Below, piece after piece: positions 54,300-61,103 of a DNA stretch of 61,103 nt. The translations under genes were made by a program, and so were the position numbers. Each line of letters starts with the position of its first letter. Within the stretch, counting starts at the first letter, position 1. The DNA is from Acidobacteriaceae bacterium (lineage in GTDB: Bacteria > Acidobacteriota > Terriglobia > Terriglobales > Acidobacteriaceae). Below the pieces are notes generated by a model, which worked only from the letters and a program-made list of their open reading frames with translations, was not told the origin of the DNA and did not search any database. The DNA lies in assembly GCA_003168355.1 (NCBI GenBank), contig PMSQ01000161.1:1-61103 (forward strand), read 5' to 3'.

Positions 54300-56159
54300 A
54301 TGCGGAACCTGTGGTCCATTCCGGCGGTTTGTCTTCTGGCGGCCATGCCGGTCGTTCCGGCGTTTGCTGGGAACGATACGAACGTTGAAACTCAGATCGT
54401 CTCTTGCGGCAACGGCGTGCCGGGCGGCGTCAACTGCGTTCCCTCCAAGACCGATCTGAAAGAAGCGCGCAACGCTTATGCGCGTGGATTGAAACTGGAG
54501 AGTCGCAAGAGCATTGAGCAAGCCTTCGCCCAGTTCGATGAGGCCTCTCGGCTGGTTCCGCAGAATACGCAGTTCTTTTCCGCGCGCGAAGTGGCGAAAT
54601 CGCAGCTGGTGTTTCAGCATGCGGAGCACGGCGACGCACTACTGGCTACCGCCCGGCTATGGCAGGCTGCGGCTGAGTATCGCGCCGCACTGAAGCTCGA
54701 TCCCGATAATCAGTACATGCAGCAGCGCCTCGAGGAAGCTCTGCACAACGCGGCGCCTCCCGGTCCGGCCCGGGTACCGGTAATGCTGGCCGACGCCGCT
54801 GAAATCCGCCTTGAGCCCAAGGCCGAACGAGCCACGTTCCACTACCGCGGTGATGTTCGCGGCTTGTTTACCGAACTTGCCTCAGCCTATGGCGTGAGTG
54901 CTGAGTTCGACGATTCGGTGGAACCCAAGACTTTGCGTTTCTATGTGGACGAGGTCGATTTCTTCACCGCTCTCCAGTTGGCATGCCGCGTCAGCAAGAC
55001 CATGTGGACCGCGCTCGACGCGAACCAGGTGCTGATTGCGAAAGATAGTACGGAAAATCACAAGCAGTTTGACCGTATGTCGCTCGCCACTTTCAAGGTG
55101 CCCGGAGCCACCACCGCGCAAGAGGCTGCCGAACTGATCACATCTCTGCGCAATATCTGTGACTTCCAGAAGATAAATACGGGACAAATTGGAATCGTGG
55201 AAGTGCGCGCCCCGCAGGCGACACTGGCGGCTTGTACCAAGCTTATGCGGCAGTTGACCACTGATCGTCCGCAGGTGGCGCTCGATATTGAGGTCTACCA
55301 GATCAGCCACAACTTCACGCGCGAAATCGGCATGCACATTCCGAACACTTTCAACATGTACAACATTCCGGTGGAGGCCCTGGCGGCATTGGGCGGAACG
55401 AGCATCTCATCACTTGTCAACCAGCTGATTTCTTCCGGCGGCATCAACCAGGCGGGAAGTTCGGCGCTATCGGGGCTTCTGGCGCAACTGCAGGGCGGGC
55501 AAAATGGTATTTTCAGCCAACCGCTGGCTACGTTCGGCAACGGCCTTACGCTCTCAGGAATCAGCCTGGATCACCTTACGACGGCGCTTTCCGTCAACGA
55601 ATCGTGGGCACGCAGTCTGAGCCACGTTACGGTGCGCGCGTCGCAAGGCAACGACGCAAGCTTCCACGTGGGTGAGCGTTATCCCATCCTGAACGCTTCC
55701 TACGCGCCCGTATTTAACTCGTCCGCGATCTCCGCGGTGCTGGGGAATCAGACCTACGTCCCGCCCTTTCCTTCGGTCAGTTACGAGGACCTGGGACTGT
55801 CCCTCAAGGCAAAGCCCGTCATCCACGGCGACGGAGAAGTAAGCATGGCCCTCGAACTGCAAGTACGCGCGCTCACCGGGCAGAGCTCGAACGGCGTGCC
55901 GGTGATTTCCAATCAGGAATACAAGGGCAGCATACGTCTTCGCGATGGCGAGCCCGCGGTGGTGGCGGGAGAAATCACATCCAATGACGAGCTGTCGATG
56001 AGCGGAATACCCGGGATTGCAGCCATTCCTGGCCTAAATCAAGGCTTGGCCGATAACACTCGAATGAAAGAAGACGACGAACTGCTCATCGTGATCACCC
56101 CCCACGTAGTATCCAACCGGGTCCGGGCCACAGACGAGATTTGGGTGAGCGAAAAATAA
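54300..56159 (+). CDS. Secretin-family outer membrane protein with TPR-like N-terminus
   Basis: 619 residues with a signal peptide (1-23). About 55-150 is TPR-like (YARGLKLESRKSIEQAFAQFDEASRL). A short secretin_N/STN-like domain comes around 165-260 and the secretin core in the last 300 residues: PQVALDIEVYQISH, GERYPILNA, SYEDLGLSLKAKPVIHGDGEVSMAL and LLIVITPHVV. Secretins form the outer-membrane pore of type II secretion, type IV pili or related systems. No pilus or type II genes adjoin it, and the TPR variant is common in Acidobacteria as a stand-alone gene. Confidence 0.9.
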   Translation: MRNLWSIPAVCLLAAMPVVPAFAGNDTNVETQIVSCGNGVPGGVNCVPSKTDLKEARNAYARGLKLESRKSIEQAFAQFDEASRLVPQNTQFFSAREVAKSQLVFQHAEHGDALLATARLWQAAAEYRAALKLDPDNQYMQQRLEEALHNAAPPGPARVPVMLADAAEIRLEPKAERATFHYRGDVRGLFTELASAYGVSAEFDDSVEPKTLRFYVDEVDFFTALQLACRVSKTMWTALDANQVLIAKDSTENHKQFDRMSLATFKVPGATTAQEAAELITSLRNICDFQKINTGQIGIVEVRAPQATLAACTKLMRQLTTDRPQVALDIEVYQISHNFTREIGMHIPNTFNMYNIPVEALAALGGTSISSLVNQLISSGGINQAGSSALSGLLAQLQGGQNGIFSQPLATFGNGLTLSGISLDHLTTALSVNESWARSLSHVTVRASQGNDASFHVGERYPILNASYAPVFNSSAISAVLGNQTYVPPFPSVSYEDLGLSLKAKPVIHGDGEVSMALELQVRALTGQSSNGVPVISNQEYKGSIRLRDGEPAVVAGEITSNDELSMSGIPGIAAIPGLNQGLADNTRMKEDDELLIVITPHVVSNRVRATDEIWVSEK

Positions 56160-56178
56160 TACAGTCGGCTTCGGCTGC

Positions 56179-56293
56179 CGGGCTTCGGCCTCTGTTTATC
56201 TATCGCTCGGTACGCGAGCTCGCCCAGCCTCTCGTCGGAGCCTGCCTCCGAACAGTCCAGATTGAAAAGCTGAAGCCCAATGGCCGAAGCCCG
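56179..56293. repeat. 12-bp inverted repeat between convergent genes
   Basis: CGGGCTTCGGCC (56179-56190) and GGCCGAAGCCCG (56282-56293) bracket about 91 bp that also holds the small hairpin GCTCG-GTACG-CGAGC. It may be a mobile hairpin element or a bidirectional terminator. Confidence 0.5.
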
Positions 56294-56301
56294 CAGCCTG
56301 G

Positions 56302-57201
56302 CTACTTCCCGCCTTTTGCGGCAAAATCCACCAACCCCTTCAGCGCTTCGGCAGGAACTTGACTGACATTTCCGACGGTCCGGCCGTTGATGAAGAGCGT
56401 CGGCGTTCCCGTAACATTCACCGACTTGCCCAGGGCCAGCGAAGCATCTACATGAGCCTTGGTTGCGGATGCGGCGGCGCAACCTGCAATGTCCGCACCT
56501 TTCACGCCGGCGCCTTCCGCCAGCGCGGTCAGCTTTTCATCGGCGTTTTCGGCCGTAATGTCGGCCTGAGTCTCGTATGTCTTGGCGATGAACTTCCAAA
56601 ACGCTTCGTTCGACGCTTGCCCTACGCAGTCAGCGTATGCGGCGCCTTTCGCGGCCCAGTTGTGCATCTCCAGAGGAAAATTCTGGAAGACGAAGCGCGC
56701 CTTGGGCTCAGCCGCGACCAGCGCCTCAATTGCAGGTTGCGCCGCCTTGCACGCCGGACACTGCAAATCGCCGAACTCGACAATCGTGACCGGCGCAACG
56801 TTCGGCCCGCGCGACGGACCGGTCAGACCCTTCTCCAGCAAGTTCTTCGCGCGTTCGAACGGCTTGGCGCCGAACGGAATGATTTCTCCAATGACGGCGT
56901 GCTCGCCATCCGCGGTAACGTAGAACCGGCTGAGCTGCTGACCCTGTGGATTGGCAATAACGACGTCGACCTGGGCGAGTCCCGGCACCGGCGCCGGTTT
57001 GATGCTGGAAATTTTCCAGCTTACTTGCGGCTCATAGCCGAGGGTCTGCTGCATGAAGGAATCCACCGTGGTTTCCGAAGGAAGATTGACGGCTGCCCCC
57101 GAGGCCGACTTATCCCCCCGCTTTTCGGTCGTCGCGGATTGAGCAGCCGCCAGAGTGCATGCCAGCAGAAACATGAGGATCAATTTGATAGAACTGCGCA
57201 T
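56302..57201 (-). CDS. Exported DsbA-like thiol-disulfide protein
   Basis: 299 residues with a signal peptide (1-20). An N-terminal DsbC-like dimerisation or extra domain (about 40-120) precedes a thioredoxin_4 / DsbA fold. The redox motif is CPAC (148-151) in VEFGDLQCPACKAAQ, the cis-Pro loop is TGTPTLFING, and two further Cys (ADCVG, AGCAA) may form a second pair. It likely introduces or isomerises disulfides in the periplasm. GAAAGGAAATT precedes the ATG. Confidence 0.92.
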   Translation of the reverse strand: MRSSIKLILMFLLACTLAAAQSATTEKRGDKSASGAAVNLPSETTVDSFMQQTLGYEPQVSWKISSIKPAPVPGLAQVDVVIANPQGQQLSRFYVTADGEHAVIGEIIPFGAKPFERAKNLLEKGLTGPSRGPNVAPVTIVEFGDLQCPACKAAQPAIEALVAAEPKARFVFQNFPLEMHNWAAKGAAYADCVGQASNEAFWKFIAKTYETQADITAENADEKLTALAEGAGVKGADIAGCAAASATKAHVDASLALGKSVNVTGTPTLFINGRTVGNVSQVPAEALKGLVDFAAKGGK

Positions 57202-57267
57202 AATTTCCTTTCAATTCAGAATCGTTATCGATCAGGAACGCTGGGCTCTCTGACTAGAGTGGTTCTT

Positions 57268-57330
57268 TGAAAGGGCCCGGCTTCAGCCGGGCCGCTGCAA
57301 GCCCATAAATGTCGGGCTTTAGCCCCTGAA
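57268..57330 (+). repeat. Two-hairpin intergenic repeat, copy 1 (right after nadE, convergent side)
   Basis: The first hairpin is the stem 57274-57293 (GGCCCGGCT-TC-AGCCGGGCC), the second 57314-57325 (GGGCT-TT-AGCCC). The copy at 59091-59150 has the same order and orientation. Confidence 0.75.
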
Positions 57331-57390
57331 GGACGGCCCTGTCCCTTCTAATGGCTTACGAACAAGCTCTCAGCTCCGACCCATTCGCTT

Positions 57391-59031
57391 TCAAACCTCG
57401 TTCTTCGCTGCAATGGGAAAACGGCGGCCGTAGCCGAAAGCCTTGGGAGAAATCTTAATGCCTGGGGCCGCCTGCTGGCGCTTGTATTCGGCGCGGTCCA
57501 CCATTCGGATTACGCGCCGCACCACTTCAATGTCAAACCCATGATCGGGCGCGATGCGCTCAGCCGAGCGCGCATCTTCCACGTAGTCCTCTAGCACCGC
57601 GTCAAGAATCTCGTAGGGCGGCAGCGAGTCGCTGTCTTTTTGGTTGGGCCGCAACTCGGCGGATGGTGGCTTCTCAAGCGTGGCCTCGGGAATGACCGGG
57701 CGCCGCGAGTTCGCATACTGACTCAGCCGGTACACCAATGTTTTCGGTACATCCGAAATAACCGCCAGGCCTCCCACCATGTCCCCGTAGAGTGTACAGT
57801 AGCCCACGCCCAGTTCGCTCTTGTTGCCTGTGGAAAGCACGATGGCGCCGAACTTGTTGGAGAGCGCCATCAACAGCGTGCCCCGCGCGCGCGACTGAAT
57901 GTTCTCCTCGGTAACATCTTCTTTCCGACCCGCAAAAACGTCCTGCAAGGTTTGTCGGTACGCCTGGACTGCGCCATTGATCGAGAGCAGTTCGAATCGG
58001 ATACCAAGATTCTTAGCCAGCGCGCGCGCATCCTCGATTGAGCCCGGCGAAGAATACGGACCAGGCATGCCCACTCCGATCACGTTCTCCGGCCCAACCG
58101 CATCGGCGGCGATCACGGCGGTGAGCGCCGAGTCAATTCCGCCGCTGAGTCCGATGATGGCCTTTTGAAATCCGCACTTGCGCATGTAGTCGCGCGTGCC
58201 CAATACCAGCGCAGCGTACACGCTGGCTTCCTCGCCTTCGATCTGTTCGTGCAAGTCGCCGGTCAAGGTTTTTGAATCGAAGTAGATGAGATCTTCTTCG
58301 AAGGAACGCCCCTGCGCGATGACTTGGCCCTGCGGATTGAGCACCAGGCTGGAGCCATCGAAGACCAGGCTGTCATTCCCCCCGACTTGATTCACCAATG
58401 CAACCGGAACCTTGTGCTGGCGGGCGATGGAGGCCAGCATGTCGCGGCGGAATTCGCGCTTGCCAATCCAGAAAGGCGACGACGAGACGTTCAGCACAAA
58501 GTTTCCGCCGGCGCGCACCAACGCCTCGATGGGATCGACCGTGTACAGGCGCTTGGGCCAGAACAGCTTGTCGTTCCAGGCGTCTTCGCAAATGGTAAGC
58601 GCCATGCGGTTGCCGCAAAAGGAGAACAACTCCTGACTCTTCGCCGGCGCGAAGTTTCGCATCTCATCGAAAACGTCGTAGGTGGGCAACAGCATCTTCG
58701 ACTGCAAAAATGCAACCTTGCCATTCTGCAGCAGTGCGGCGGAATTCATCACGGACTTGCCGGTTGCTGATTCGGCGGGAGTGACTAAACCGCAGATGAC
58801 GGCGATGCCGCGGGTTTCGGCGGCAATCTGCTCGGCCGTCTCGCGATTGCGGGCGACGAAGGATGGGCGCTCCACCAGGTCGCGAGGCGGATAGCCGCAG
58901 ACCGACAACTCGGGAAACAGAATCAGTCCCGCGCCGCTCGCTTGCGCGCGGCGGGAAAACTCGACAATTTTATTCCGATTGCCGGAGAAATCTCCGACCG
59001 TAGGATTGATTTGCCCGAGCGCAATCTTCAC
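57391..59031 (-). CDS. nadE: Glutamine-dependent NAD+ synthetase
   Basis: 546 residues of the two-domain type. The N-terminal nitrilase-like glutaminase has the Glu41-Lys112-Cys148 triad (LFPELSVCG, SKMLLPTYDVFDE, LTICED). The C-terminal synthetase has the P-loop SGGIDS (296-301), followed by LSTGNKSELGVGY. It amidates nicotinic acid adenine dinucleotide to NAD+. It is monocistronic, flanked on both sides by copies of a two-hairpin repeat. Confidence 0.97.
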   Translation of the reverse strand: MKIALGQINPTVGDFSGNRNKIVEFSRRAQASGAGLILFPELSVCGYPPRDLVERPSFVARNRETAEQIAAETRGIAVICGLVTPAESATGKSVMNSAALLQNGKVAFLQSKMLLPTYDVFDEMRNFAPAKSQELFSFCGNRMALTICEDAWNDKLFWPKRLYTVDPIEALVRAGGNFVLNVSSSPFWIGKREFRRDMLASIARQHKVPVALVNQVGGNDSLVFDGSSLVLNPQGQVIAQGRSFEEDLIYFDSKTLTGDLHEQIEGEEASVYAALVLGTRDYMRKCGFQKAIIGLSGGIDSALTAVIAADAVGPENVIGVGMPGPYSSPGSIEDARALAKNLGIRFELLSINGAVQAYRQTLQDVFAGRKEDVTEENIQSRARGTLLMALSNKFGAIVLSTGNKSELGVGYCTLYGDMVGGLAVISDVPKTLVYRLSQYANSRRPVIPEATLEKPPSAELRPNQKDSDSLPPYEILDAVLEDYVEDARSAERIAPDHGFDIEVVRRVIRMVDRAEYKRQQAAPGIKISPKAFGYGRRFPIAAKNEV

Positions 59032-59090
59032 ATATTTAGTGTAAAGCTTCCCGGCGGGAGTCGACCAGCACCAGCCTCGCAGCAGGGTTG

Positions 59091-59150
59091 TGAAAGGGCA
59101 CGGCTTCAGCCGTGCCGCTATGGGCCAACTGACACCCGGGCTTTAGCCCT
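59091..59150 (+). repeat. Two-hairpin intergenic repeat, copy 2 (upstream of nadE)
   Basis: Stem GGCACGGCT-TC-AGCCGTGCC (59097-59116), then GGGCT-TT-AGCCC (59138-59149). The compensating base changes relative to copy 1 (GGCCC/GGGCC versus GGCAC/GTGCC) keep the stem paired. Confidence 0.75.
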
Positions 59151-59163
59151 GCGTGATAACAAA

Positions 59164-59193
59164 ATTGTGGGACAAGACATTGTGGGACAAGAT
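59164..59193 (+). repeat. Tandem 15-bp repeat, two units
   Basis: ATTGTGGGACAAGAC is followed directly by ATTGTGGGACAAGAT. The function is unknown; it is in the 246-bp gap between nadE and the PilZ gene. Confidence 0.6.
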
Positions 59194-59277
59194 GTGGAAC
59201 GGGATTGCAGAATTCCAGTCCCGCGGGGGGCGGCATGTGATAGCCCCGCACGTAAGTCGGCATGACTTACACGTTGA

Positions 59278-60612
59278 TCACACCGTCGTGGCGCTGACCT
59301 TTACCACACCGCCTTCCGCGGGCGGCGCGCTGGCGGGTTCGGAGACAGGCGACTTCAAACACAGCTCCAAGGCTTCCGACATGCTTTGGGTTTCGTCCTG
59401 CTTTAAGCTTTGCCAACTGCTAAACGTGGATTTCTCCCGCGCCACACCTTCCATGTTGCGGCTGATGCGCGCCATGTAGTGGGCCTTGATGCTTTCCATT
59501 TCCGCCTGAATCTGAACAACTTCTTCCGCCTTCCTGGCCCACTCGGCCTCAATCTGCTTCTTCTGCGCGGCCTCGTAGGAATCCAACGCATCTTGGCGCG
59601 CTTTAGCATCCTGCTGTATCTGTTCGACGGAAATGCCGGCCGCATCGAGGGCCATCAGCACCGCGGCTCGCTTCATCTCCTTCGATAACCCGCGGATGTG
59701 TTCGCTGTTGGTCATTTCGACGATCTTCTTGATGCTGTATCCCTTCCGCGGAATCATGATCCCAGCCATGCGGTAGATATCTTCCATGGGCGACAGTTCG
59801 ACCTGGAAGGTTGGGACTTCCCGTGCAGAAGGCGCCGGAGCTTTTCTTGTGGGTGGGATGACCTGGGCCATGAAATTCTCCTTCTCGCCGTTCTTGTCGC
59901 TATTGCCGTTTCCGTCGCCCCTTGCTTCGCCATCCCCGGCGCTTCCTACGGCGAGGCCCTCCTCCTGATTGCGCCGCGGGGTTAGGTCGAACCATTTACG
60001 AGCCATAGATTTTCTCTCCTTGCCAGGTTCTTTCGCCTTCGGAAGCCGTTTCGTCTGAAGTTCAGTTCTTGAAATCGCATCGAACTTTCGGGGCTGCGAA
60101 ATGCGTGGACTGGCCCGGTTTTCTATTTCGTCAGCAGCCCAGCGCTGAGGTGCGGCGTCCTCGCTCTCGATGTGCAGGCCTGGCACACGTTCCACTTCCG
60201 ACGCCGCTACGGGTATCTCGCGCGGCTCGCTCTCGTGTCGCTTCGGCACGTTTTCAATTCTTGCGGTCAATACTGGAGGATCGCTGCCTCTCACGCGCCC
60301 AGGCGGCGGAACATTCATGGCGGCAGGTCGCTCGGGGACCGGGCTCTGCGTGGTATCTCGCTGAATGCCTACCACGTACTCGTTTCCTTCACTGCGGCAG
60401 TATTTGGCAGTGCCCGAGAACCGTTCGAAGCGCCACTGAATTCTCAGCTTCGATCCCGCGCCGATTGGTGTCTTGACCCGTATACATGCTCCACCGAGAG
60501 ACTTGTCTTCCATGCGCGCAGGCGCAGTCTGCAGGGTTCCGGCCTGATCTTCCCAGGATGCTTCCACCCATGTCATCACAGGCGTCCGGAAATCGTGCAT
60601 AACTGCACTCAT
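59278..60612 (-). CDS. PilZ-domain protein with C-terminal coiled coil
   Basis: 444 residues. About 10-88 has a PilZ-like beta-barrel (DKSLGGACIRVKTPIGAGSKL), the domain that binds c-di-GMP, but the usual RxxxR start is not clear here. A long disordered, charged linker (about 90-255) follows. The C-terminal part (about 270-415) is a helical, probably coiled-coil region (KARQDALDSYEAAQKKQIEAEWARKAEE). It could be a c-di-GMP effector, linked in theme to the GGDEF-EAL protein at 42.5 kb. Confidence 0.8.
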   Translation of the reverse strand: MSAVMHDFRTPVMTWVEASWEDQAGTLQTAPARMEDKSLGGACIRVKTPIGAGSKLRIQWRFERFSGTAKYCRSEGNEYVVGIQRDTTQSPVPERPAAMNVPPPGRVRGSDPPVLTARIENVPKRHESEPREIPVAASEVERVPGLHIESEDAAPQRWAADEIENRASPRISQPRKFDAISRTELQTKRLPKAKEPGKERKSMARKWFDLTPRRNQEEGLAVGSAGDGEARGDGNGNSDKNGEKENFMAQVIPPTRKAPAPSAREVPTFQVELSPMEDIYRMAGIMIPRKGYSIKKIVEMTNSEHIRGLSKEMKRAAVLMALDAAGISVEQIQQDAKARQDALDSYEAAQKKQIEAEWARKAEEVVQIQAEMESIKAHYMARISRNMEGVAREKSTFSSWQSLKQDETQSMSEALELCLKSPVSEPASAPPAEGGVVKVSATTV

Positions 60613-60795
60613 GCCATATCTATCGGCAGGAAATTAATTTGGTCCAGAACTGGCTTGGGCTTCCCAGTTTGGCTAAGGCCGCCATATCTTCCCGTTCTGG
60701 TCACCTCGAGCGATTGCGCATCGCCCCGGCATAGAAGAACCTAAGTCAGGTTGCTTGGTTGCCAGCGCGCTCAGGCAATACCAATCTCACATCTG

Positions 60796-61103
60796 CTAAT
60801 CCCCTGCCGGAAAAACCGCGTGCCTGGGAGCTGGAGCGGGCGTGTCGCCTTTCTGGTCGTGCCAGAGCACCTGATTCAGACTTGCCGCTCCGGCGGCGTC
60901 GGGACGGGAGAAATCCATCCTGGTTGATTCGTTTGCGCCCCGGGCATCGCGCTTGTTGACCTCGTAAATCAATCCGTTCTTCAGGTTGCGATAATCTGCC
61001 TGGAAAGCGGGCTGGTCGCCTGCTCCGGAGAACATCGATCCCATGGCGGGTGCGTAGGCGTCGTTCTGGTTCATGGGAGGCAGGCCCAGTAGCATTTCCA
61101 TGG
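60796..61103 (-). CDS. C-terminal end of a larger protein, cut by the right edge
   Basis: About 102 residues are visible up to the stop at 60796-60798, and the frame is open to the right edge. LPPMNQNDAYAPAMGSMFSGAGDQPAFQADYRNLKNG recalls the end of acidobacterial YVTN/alkaline-phosphatase-like phosphoesterases. This is a weak comparison. The true start and length lie outside the window. Confidence 0.55.
   Translation of the reverse strand, partial: MEMLLGLPPMNQNDAYAPAMGSMFSGAGDQPAFQADYRNLKNGLIYEVNKRDARGANESTRMDFSRPDAAGAASLNQVLWHDQKGDTPAPAPRHAVFPAGD

Noticed and set aside
56359..57270. 303-residue frame opposite the DsbA-like gene
   Set aside because: Antisense shadow; Arg-rich and without motifs.

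Overview
The window looks like chromosomal DNA of a soil-type Acidobacteriota (Terriglobia / Koribacter-like). This is inferred from the moderately high GC, several small protein families typical of that group, and intergenic hairpin repeats of the style found in acidobacterial genomes. No marker such as rRNA is present to prove it. About 58 genes lie on both strands with short gaps. I see no rRNA, tRNA, CRISPR array, transposase, integrase or phage gene.

Layout. 1-3 kb: an NTF2-like secreted protein (cut by the left edge), an ABC ATPase without a permease, a small membrane protein and a secreted transglutaminase. 3-9 kb: an ECF sigma / anti-sigma / secreted-protein operon, divergent from a GAF-like protein and a Slt-type lytic transglycosylase. 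9-12 kb: lspA and an unusual Nramp-family transporter. 11.7-16.6 kb: a minus-strand run of mutT-like, free-methionine-sulfoxide-reductase-like, B12-type binding protein, IscU-like scaffold, HAD phosphatase, mocA-like and xdhC-like genes. 16.6-22.6 kb: a quinone oxidoreductase, a lone nuoB, a two-gene secreted-protein cassette followed by a broken copy of the nuoB 3' end, and citrate synthase. 22.8-27.6 kb: an M48 protease, a Tat-exported class V aminotransferase, a Phd/VapC toxin-antitoxin pair and inositol-phosphate synthase.

28-36 kb: a secreted protein, a GAF-ANTAR regulator, an SDR, NTF2-like and DedA proteins, endonuclease III with a repeat-derived N-terminus, and an S9 peptidase. 36.5-41.7 kb: a haem operon (hemX-hemA-hemC-thioesterase-paiB-hemD) using the C5 pathway. 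42-46 kb: a PAS-GGDEF-EAL protein and a GalT-like protein lacking the nucleophile His, divergent from mutS. 48-51 kb: nagZ-anmK for cell-wall recycling. 51-57 kb: an orphan oligopeptide-binding protein, a YmdB-type phosphodiesterase, a secretin and a DsbA-like thiol protein. 57-61 kb: NAD synthetase flanked by two copies of a hairpin repeat, a PilZ/coiled-coil protein and a gene cut by the right edge.

Most genes are housekeeping: tetrapyrrole, NAD and inositol synthesis, TCA cycle, DNA repair and envelope upkeep. The most interesting structure is the nuoB locus (18.07-20.66 kb): a 245-bp 3' segment of nuoB is repeated, with almost only synonymous differences and one frameshift, on the far side of a two-gene cassette. 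This resembles an integration or recombination scar. Other points worth a second look are catalytic-residue losses in the GalT-like, IscU-like and Nramp-like proteins, and a perfect operator-like palindrome between galT-like and mutS. I found no clear, complete novel defence or mobile system.
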